Of a stretch of DNA of 64,000 nt, positions 57,748 through 64,000 are shown piece after piece. The translations under genes and the position numbers were made by a program. This DNA is from Bemisia tabaci (taxonomy: Eukaryota > Arthropoda > Insecta > Hemiptera > Aleyrodidae): positions 48,086,157-48,150,156 of the forward strand of contig NC_092797.1 in NCBI RefSeq assembly GCF_918797505.1. The letters are read 5' to 3'. Below the pieces are notes generated by a model that was given only the letters and a program-made list of their open reading frames with translations, was not told the origin of the DNA and made no database searches. How positions within the stretch are numbered: position 1 is the stretch's first letter; the number at the start of each line of letters is the position of its first letter.

Positions 57748-58014
57748 GAATCGGAGTGTGCGAAAACCGCGAATGTCCATTTTTCCAGTCTTCAGTTTTT
57801 TGGAGTTGATAATATTTTTAAAGAGTTGATAAAACCATAAACGTGATGAGAGGACTCATTTTGGAATTAAGGTAACCCGGAGACGGGTATTAACGGCACT
57901 TTCGTGGTTGCATCCAACTCCAAAAATATCAATATCAACTCCAACTCCAATATCAACCCCAAAAAACCGAAGACTGGAAAAATTGACATTAGCGGTTTTC
58001 GCACGTCCCGGTTC
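57748..58014. mobile_element. R element, about 267-bp MITE, TSD AATT(G), inside N5
   Basis: The ends gaatcggagtgtgcgaaaac and, from the right, gaaccgggacgtgcgaaaac continue as long arms (ccatttttccagtcttcagt; ccgaagactggaaaaattga). AATTG is at 57744-57748 and 58015-58019. The middle repeats tatcaactcc. Confidence 0.85.
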
Positions 58015-58274
58015 AATTGCAAAATGCAGCCCAAATTTTCATGCTTCGGAGCTTCCATACAAGCACGAATGCGAATAATCTTACCGGATGGAACTGCTAC
58101 AAAATTTCCTCTTCTCGTAATTGATGCCTCGACGCAATCGCAAACGACACGTTTCTGAACTTCGACACGAAGAAACTACAGTCCCTAATTATTGCAAAAT
58201 GTAGTCCAACTGCTTCATCTGAATATAATTTGAGTTTCCACCTTAAGGCTTTCGTACCCTGCTCCTTCACAAAT

Positions 58275-58405
58275 AGCCGACATTTTGCAGTGCGGAACTA
58301 TAATTTCTGGTCTATGTGTAAAAACACTTATGCGAATAGGAATATTAATGTTACATACTTTGTTGCTAAACTGAGCCAGAAACTGTAGCTCCTAAATGCA
58401 GCCCA
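58275..58405. mobile_element. N-family hairpin MITE (copy N6)
   Basis: gacattttgcagtgcggaac, tataatttctggtctatgtg on the left; gagccagaaactgtagctcc, taaatgcag on the right. The preceding 100 bp match the spacer between N3 and N4. Confidence 0.8.
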
Positions 58406-58632
58406 CACTGGGGAAAAAACACATTGGATCTAGAGTCCTGACTCTTGAAAACATTGACAAGAAAAAATACTCTTGATTCAATCAGATTTTTGCTTGAATC
58501 AAAACGAAATCCGCTTAAATTAAGATGCTTGGTTCTTGATTTAAGCAAAAATCCGATTGAATCAAGAGTACTTTTTCTTGTCGATGTTTTTAAGAGTCTG
58601 GACTCTAGATCCAATGTGTTTTTTTTCCAGTG
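58406..58632. mobile_element. G-family MITE (copy G4)
   Basis: It runs from cactggggaaaaaacacatt to gtgttttttttccagtg. It contains actcttgattcaatcagatt and attgaatcaagagtactttt. It sits in the second copy of the duplicated segment only, so it post-dates the duplication. Confidence 0.9.
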
Positions 58633-58790
58633 CATATTTTCATAATTCGGACCTTCCATACAAGTACGAATGCGAATCATCCTCCCCCGCTTCCGTTGTT
58701 CGGGTCGCGGATGGAACTGCTACGAAATTTCCTCTTCTCGCAATTGATGCCTCGACGCAATCGCAAACGACACGAAGTTTCGATAACCCT

Positions 58791-59399
58791 AAAGTGTCTC
58801 GCATCAAACCTCCCCCGATCCGGATCGGATCCGATGATGGGGACCGAAGAGGGACTCGTCAAGAGCACACCTCGCGACTTAACGCGCGCTCACGACATGC
58901 ACGCTCGAATCGCATCGAGTAACATTCTCGCGCACATTTACGCTACCCTGTATCGGAAAACAGCGGTAAGTGCAGTCCTGGATGAGCCTTAAGACCCATA
59001 AGAGGATGTGCTAACCGTGGCTCATGCAGAAAGGCACTTACGGCTCTCTTCCGTAACACGGCTGGCCCGACTCTTTCGGAGCTGGCATATTGTGCTGACG
59101 TGATTTCCTCGGGCGATATTGCTGGCTGAACCTTTGCTCCGCACAGATTGCGGGAACTGTCACTCCCGATTCGTCCATAATTCCTTCGTTTCTTGAGTAA
59201 TAAACCTCCGTTTTACCGAGGAAGCACTCCGTGAAATATGAAAACATAAGGCTATTTACTATCGATCTCGTCGCTTTCTGGGAAGAGCATCGAAAGCTCT
59301 GAAGTAGGCGAATTTTCGCGATTGAATATGGTTGACTTTTGCGTCATATTTGAAGTCTGTCTGCCCTGTCCCCATCCTGCCATCCTCCGTTTACCCTGC
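58791..59399. other. No gene or repeat recognised
   Basis: Mixed sequence; short open frames (one of 120 codons from 58630) lack recognisable features. Confidence 0.4.
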
Positions 59400-59793
59400 A
59401 GGTGATTCGATGGACGCCATATTTTGTGTCAGAACGACATGTGATACATAGCATCGATTGGTTCCATTTTTTTCAGATATACTCATCATTTTTCTCGAAT
59501 TTTGAGATTGCAATTCTTTCGTCAAGAGACTAAAGAATTCACGTACCAATTTTAACCTAATTAACGATGATATCGAAACTACGAATACGATATTTTTCCT
59601 CTAAAAAAAAACCACGCCTTTGTCATGTTGAATTTGTACGTCAAAAATGGTAAGTGGATTCTTGAGTCTCCTGACGACAGAATTGCGATCTCAAAATTCG
59701 AGAAAAATGACGAGTAGTTGAAAGAATAGAACTAATCGATGAGATATATAGCACGTCGTTCTGACACAAAATATGGCGTCCGTCAAATCACCT
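59400..59793. mobile_element. X element: MITE with about 120-bp inverted repeats
   Basis: The left arm (aggtgattcgatggacgcca, tattttgtgtcagaacgaca, tttttctcgaattttgagat) and right arm (atctcaaaattcgagaaaaa, tgacacaaaatatggcgtcc, caaatcacctt) are complementary. The loop is roughly 100 bp. Confidence 0.85.
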
Positions 59794-60051
59794 TAAGAAA
59801 CCGCTATTTCTGGTTATGTTTAGAAACAGCGTATATCGACAGGGGAATTCCGCAACCACGTAAGTACCTCCGTTTGCTACGTTGCGCAGACTTCCTGTCA
59901 TACTTTATTTTTTAAATGGAAAACTACCCACTGGAAATTCTTAAAAACTGCTATGATTCTTCTTCTCTGTGCGAAGAAAATTCTGTGAAAACTGCAAGAA
60001 ATGATTTTCCTTAAAAAAATAAAATAGAGGCGGAGATTTTTAAATGTCGCG

Positions 60052-60544
60052 CACTGGACCGAGTCAATAGGAGAGGTCAGACAGATTTTGGAAACTTTAA
60101 ACGCTTATAACTCCGTTTATACAAAACTTTGAGGTTCTAAAAGTGATTCCATTGGTTTCCTCATGAAATTTTCTTCTAGAAGCCCCCTTAAGGTTTAAAA
60201 TGTGACGAAATAAACATCAAAATTTGCAGTTTTAGTCAAACATTTGGATTGCATTTCGCAAAAAGGGACCAAGAGCATTCCAATAATGTCGCTAAGATTG
60301 TGCAACTTTGTTTGCCTTGCAAATTTGACCAGATTATCTAAACAAATTTTATCTTCAATCCCAATTAACTATAACTTCAAGACAAAAATTACATTTGTAA
60401 ATTTAATTTATTCCATGATTTCGGTATTTACATTGAAAGAATGTAAGTTACACATACTTAGCAACATTGGAATGCTCATGGTTCCTTTTTGCAAAATGCA
60501 ATCCATTTCATGTCCAACCTCTCTAATTGACTCGATCCACTGTG
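60052..60544. mobile_element. D-family Transib-like MITE (copy D4), split by E4
   Basis: The left end cactggaccgagtcaatagg has lost two bases compared with CACAGTGG. The right end read inward is CACAGTGGATCGAGTCAATT. The body matches D1 and D3 (aactccgtttatacaaaact; gattccattggtttcc). No clean target duplication. Confidence 0.8.
60245..60504. mobile_element. E-family MITE (copy E4), inside D4
   Basis: The ends tggattgcatttcgcaaaaa and tttttgcaaaatgcaatcca are near-perfect complements. Inner arms gggaccaagagcattccaat and cattggaatgctcatggttc match too. Confidence 0.95.
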
Positions 60545-60580
60545 CGAACGAGGTACGTGGTTTGGGACTTTCACCGTCGG

Positions 60581-61391
60581 TATATGTTTCAATAGTTTCC
60601 TCATGCAGTTAGGAGGTTCTACGGCAATGCTTACTCGATGCAAAAATTGTATTTGTAATTTGCTTGCTCGTTGAATTCATCGGAGACCGGTGTAATTTTT
60701 AATACACCGAAAGTGGTTTTGAAAAATTAATCTCTTGAAATTTTATAAAGTTGCATTGTCCCAGTCGATGGGAACGAACTTTATCAATGTTCCGCTGTGC
60801 ATCTGAGCCTGAGAAGAGCTAAGTTTTTATCTACCACCAGAGCACAATACTTTTAATTAAAGTCCCTTGCGTTAAAAAATGTTGTAAATGTAGTATGCGC
60901 AATGCGCATGCAGTACATGTTTACGAAGATATGTCCTCCCGACGGAGAATAATAACGAGCCCCAAGGTAATTATTCTTCCGACATTTTTTACGCGAGCCG
61001 AACTGCTCGCTTTTCCATTTTTGTTTTCAGGATTTCGTTGATTCGCACGATTCTCTCTTGTTTTTTCCCACGTCCATTTAATCTTATTGGCTGAAAAAAA
61101 ATCATAATCCAAACTTTCGGATATCGACCTTCTAAGGTAAATTCAAAACTGTATCGTTGCTATCGTTAATCCAAAAGCAGCGAACAACAGTCCGACAAAA
61201 TTTCGCAGAAGAAATTATATTATTGCTGCCTAATACGTGAAAGCATTTATCTGCATGGGGCAAATGATGGCACATAAATTGTTTCTGGAATGAGTCGGAA
61301 ATTTGTATCCCCTTTTGCAAAACGAATTACTGTTATTTTTTTGGATTCTTGTTTTGCAAATTTAAGTAAGCTAAATATCCTTTTTTTTAAA

Positions 61392-61393
<2 letters not shown>
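60581..61393. other. No gene seen; degraded N-like piece
   Basis: gcatggggcaaatgatggca, then aaattgtttctggaatgagt and ccccttttgcaaaacgaatt at about 61253-61328 resembles half of an N element. Confidence 0.45.

Positions 61394-61435
<42 letters not shown>
61394..61435. repeat. 42-base poly-A run
   Basis: Uninterrupted A. No SINE head with A and B boxes was found upstream, so its origin is open. Confidence 0.9.
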
Positions 61436-61436
<1 letters not shown>

Positions 61437-61479
61437 GTGTATGATATTCGATGGCAAAACTTTCCTATTGGACTCTCTA

Positions 61480-61840
61480 TTGGACTTATTTATGCTGAAT
61501 GGAACTGTACGAGTGGAAAGATTGGGTGTGCTCGTGGAAGCTGGATAAGAAACAATGTAAAAGTAGATATATAGTTCATTTCGAGAAAATGGAAAAGCGG
61601 GATTTTCAATTAAATCAAAAGGAACTGAGCGCTAACTCGTGAGCCGTGTGCATGTGACAAGAGCGTTGTGGACAGGGCTCATGAGTTACAGACCCCTTTC
61701 CCGATCGTCGTCGCTCCCGTCGTTGCCGATGACGTCACTGGCGCTTTATATTTCCCATTCATTCCAATGGTCCGAGTACTAACGAGCACACCCCATCTTT
61801 CCACTTGCACATAGTTCCATTTAGCATAAATACTTCCTAT
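61480..61840. mobile_element. L-family MITE (copy L4, diverged ends)
   Basis: The left end is ttggacttatttatgctgaa, then ggaactg. The right end is gcacatagttccatttagca, taaatacttcc. The interior shares gggtgtgctcgtggaagctg, gagcgttgtggacagggctc and gatgacgtcactggcgcttt with L3. Confidence 0.8.
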
Positions 61841-62902
61841 TTATAACAGCACCGTCCTAAATTGCAGACACTTTTGATAAAAATAGGGAGATTTTCCTCT
61901 TTTTTTTTTCTCCTGGTCCCGAGAACTCGACTTAACACCGCGCATATTTTTTGCCGGCAGAGATTAGGTCGACCTAATTGTCCTCCACGCCATAAGCCCG
62001 CATGCTCAAACCCACCTGGAGTCCTTGAAAAAAAGGCAAATAGAGAGGGATAGCTCAGTAAATATCCATACGAGCATCCATTACACCTGATGAGGGGCAG
62101 TAAACCCCGTTCCGCCCCCTCTCCTCCCTGGAGGAAGGGGTCTCGCAGGTCCCGGTAAGAACGCCCCCGTCCCGCCGCGCGCAGGGACTAGGGACCCGTT
62201 AGTCATTCAATAATCTGTCATGTACAATTTGATTCCCCTCCGACTGTCTCAGCTCGGAGATTTTGATGATGTCCCCAGTGGCCAGTCGGGTCGAGTACAA
62301 AAAACACCCCCTCGTACCCCCGCGGCCCTGGCAGCCCCCACAATAACCCCACCGTCCTCTTCTATTCGTCGCGAACTTCGCTTCCCCCACGCCCGGCTCG
62401 GTCCCCGGTGAAAACTGTTTCCGTCACCAGCAGAGCCTCTTTTCCCTCCGAGACAATATTTCTCGATTGATTCTTGCTGTCGCTTTAAGATCCGCGCTGC
62501 GGCCGGGGCTTTTATCGATTTAGACGGTCGTGTGGGATGTCGCTTGTCGGTATCAGCATATGTGTGACTGAGTGGTTGCCCTCCCGATTGGTCGCAACTA
62601 GTGTGGCTTTAAACGGCATGTCTTGGAAGATGGGATTTTTCCTCTCGATAATATTTTTCTCCTTCTTCTAGGGCCGTCCCTAATATACGCTACGCACTAT
62701 TTCGTCATTTTTGACCCCCCCTCCACGCCCTGTAACGTTTTTGTGGCGTAAGTCCCAATCCTGTAACACGTAAATAAAATGATGTAACACTCTCCTCGAC
62801 CCCCTCCCCCTAAAGCGTTAGGTATTTAGGAACGGCCCCTAAGATAATTTTTCCCCATAAAATTTGATTAATGAGGTTTGATTTGAACAACACCATTTTA
62901 TT
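61841..62902. other. No gene recognised; CpG-rich patch at 62080-62420
   Basis: C-rich and CpG-rich sequence between AT-rich flanks. Two 63-codon frames on opposite strands have no known features. Confidence 0.4.
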
Positions 62903-63415
62903 TGTATTTGAATGAGAACCAAGGTGTTGTGTTGAATATTTATTAATCACTGAGGTATCTTTCGGCTTACGCCATCTTCGGAGTACAAATTCTTTGGAAC
63001 ATTATGTATATCACAGTTTGTTTTACACAAGTTGTCACAAACAATATATTACATCATGGGCATCTCACGAAAAGTCTAAATTACGAGAAAGTCAAATAAG
63101 TTCAAAGCGTCACACCTTGAAAATCGTAAACATTTGGATCACACAATCCAATCACTGCCACAATCAACTGATTCAAATGTTTACGATTTTCAAGGTGTGA
63201 CGCTCTGAACTTATTTGACTTTCTCGTAAATTAGACTTTTCGTGAGATGTCCACGATGTAATATATTGTTAAGCATGTGACAACTTGTGTAAAACAAACT
63301 GTAATATATTTATGTTCCAAAGAATTTGTACTCCGAAGATGGCGTAAGCCGAAAGGTACCTCAGTGATTAATAAATATGCAATACAACACCTTGGTGCTC
63401 ATTCAAACACAAAAA
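62903..63415. mobile_element. Long palindrome with arms of about 220 bp (foldback element)
   Basis: The left arm (gagaaccaaggtgttgtgtt, tcggcttacgccatcttcgg, tacacaagttgtcacaaaca, gaaaagtctaaattacgaga, caccttgaaaatcgtaaaca) has its complement in reverse order on the right with few changes. The centre (about 63130-63170) is roughly 40 bp. No coding capacity. Confidence 0.9.
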
Positions 63416-64000
63416 AGTTGGCTAATGGATGTAACTTAACTTCAAAACCATTGTCACTGGCAAGTAGACAAGGTCTAAAAAGACCCAAAACGTTATAGAT
63501 CCCTCGGCGTGACCCCAGTTTAGTATTATGATGTATCCGCCTGAGCTGAACACTTCCCCTCGTTTAGTCAGGTACTATTCCTCATTAGAGCCCGAATTTT
63601 ATACAGTAATTATTGTAATTTTTGGAATTTTTTCGTCTTCTTACATGCAGTTCGGGCGACATTTTTGTGCTTTTCCTTGTTTGTGTTGAAGTTGAGAGGC
63701 CAATTCACGCCCATTTACATTAAAAGGAACACATTTTGCAATGAGGGACCACTATTTCCGGCTCATTTTAGAAACAACACATAATGTCATTGGTTTATCT
63801 TCGTAGAAAAGTGTTTTCGTGGAGGAATCGGAGATGGAAGTTCCTTATTGCGAAATGTAATCCAGATGTGAACGAGTCAAAAAAAATAATCCAAGTTGGG
63901 AATTAAAATCGACTGTGCCACACGGCGCGGTGTATCATGCAGCTGTATCATGAAACTGTATATCAGCAATCGAAAACACAGGAAAATGCGGAAACATGGC
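63416..64000. other. No gene seen; one inverted N-like element (about 63735-63868)
   Basis: acattttgcaatgagggacc and cttattgcgaaatgtaatcc form complementary ends about 130 bp apart, with tccggctcattttagaaaca inside, the N layout in reverse. The remainder shows nothing. Confidence 0.5.

Larger units (their letters stand above)
57349..58030. mobile_element. N-family hairpin MITE (copy N5), split by O and R
   Basis: The left arm gactgcattatgcgattgag, acctacaatttctggcttat is followed by O. The middle (taaaaacacttaggtgcaca...gccagaaactgtagttccta, attg) is followed by R. The end is caaaatgcagccca. Removing both inserts restores an N element. Confidence 0.8.
58045..58790. repeat. Direct duplicate segment pair (58045-58165 and 58645-58790)
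   Basis: catacaagcacgaatgcgaa, gatggaactgctacaaaatt and gatgcctcgacgcaatcgca occur in both with few differences. The second copy carries about 25 extra bases near 58683. With N3/N4 versus 58170-58405 it shows that a larger block was duplicated in tandem. Confidence 0.85.
59848..60580. mobile_element. J-family MITE (copy J8), split by D4
   Basis: The left end cgcaaccacgtaagtacctc and body (cttcctgtcatactttattt, gaggcggagatttttaaatg, tcgc) meet D4 at about 60052. It resumes gaacgaggtacgtggtttgg, gactttcaccgtcgg. Confidence 0.8.

Noticed and set aside
1..64000. CRISPR array, operon or prokaryotic system
   Set aside because: The regular repeats are 117-bp and 139-bp satellites without unique spacers, and gene density and splice sites are those of an animal.

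Overview
The window looks like intergenic and intronic DNA from an animal genome, most likely an insect. One spliced exon is recognisable. No bacterial-style gene packing, operons, rRNA genes or CRISPR arrays are present. From the dense small inverted-repeat transposons and the insect-type monocarboxylate transporter I lean towards a sap-sucking hemipteran such as a whitefly. That is an impression from memory and was not tested.

The only coding sequence I can support is one exon on the minus strand (21649-22159). It encodes the first 170 residues of an SLC16/MCT-family transporter and has a good splice acceptor and donor. The rest of the gene would lie at lower coordinates, so the left 21.6 kb may be its first long intron. 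I recognised no second exon. The sequence to the right would hold the 5' UTR exon(s) and promoter, which I cannot locate.

Nearly everything else is repeats. The left edge has a 139-bp tandem repeat (1-510) and a 117-bp satellite of 26 monomers (1877-4917, plus a partial copy). The remainder is a graveyard of short non-autonomous transposons (MITEs), often nested. Letters are labels for this report only. A: ATCGAT-rich hAT-type. B: unclassified, with a gacggcgcagagatac core. C: ends CTGCCGTGCTAAGG. D: ends CACAGTG, Transib-like. E, N, L and W: related ends of the TTGGA...CAAA.GGAAC type. F, G, H, I and O: ends CACTG(G)AAAAAA with family-specific repeated interior motifs. J: ends around AAACCACGTA. 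T, M, P, Q, R, S, U, V and X: other inverted-repeat or repeated elements. There are also two larger hAT elements with exact 8-bp target duplications, a tRNA-derived SINE, a retrotransposed 3' fragment, and a foldback/MULE-like element with palindromic subterminal repeats.

The layout gives relative ages: SINE in I in J (40747-42116); E in D in J (59848-60580); N in J (48883-49250); a hAT in a long-TIR element (47195-48025); a 253-bp MITE in D (49537-50028); O and R in N (57349-58030); the foldback element in J (25618-26782); a retro-fragment in C (28350-28855). J is repeatedly the oldest layer.

The most interesting observations are the D family (ends identical to the V(D)J heptamer, a 24-bp spacer, an A-rich nonamer-like block and 5-bp GC-rich duplications), the sets of unrelated MITEs with shared termini, the palindromic foldback element, the satellite with a continuously open antisense frame, and several perfect short palindromes suggesting snap-back repair. 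All boundaries come from reading by eye; most are good to within a few bases, and exact ones are stated where a target-site duplication fixes them.
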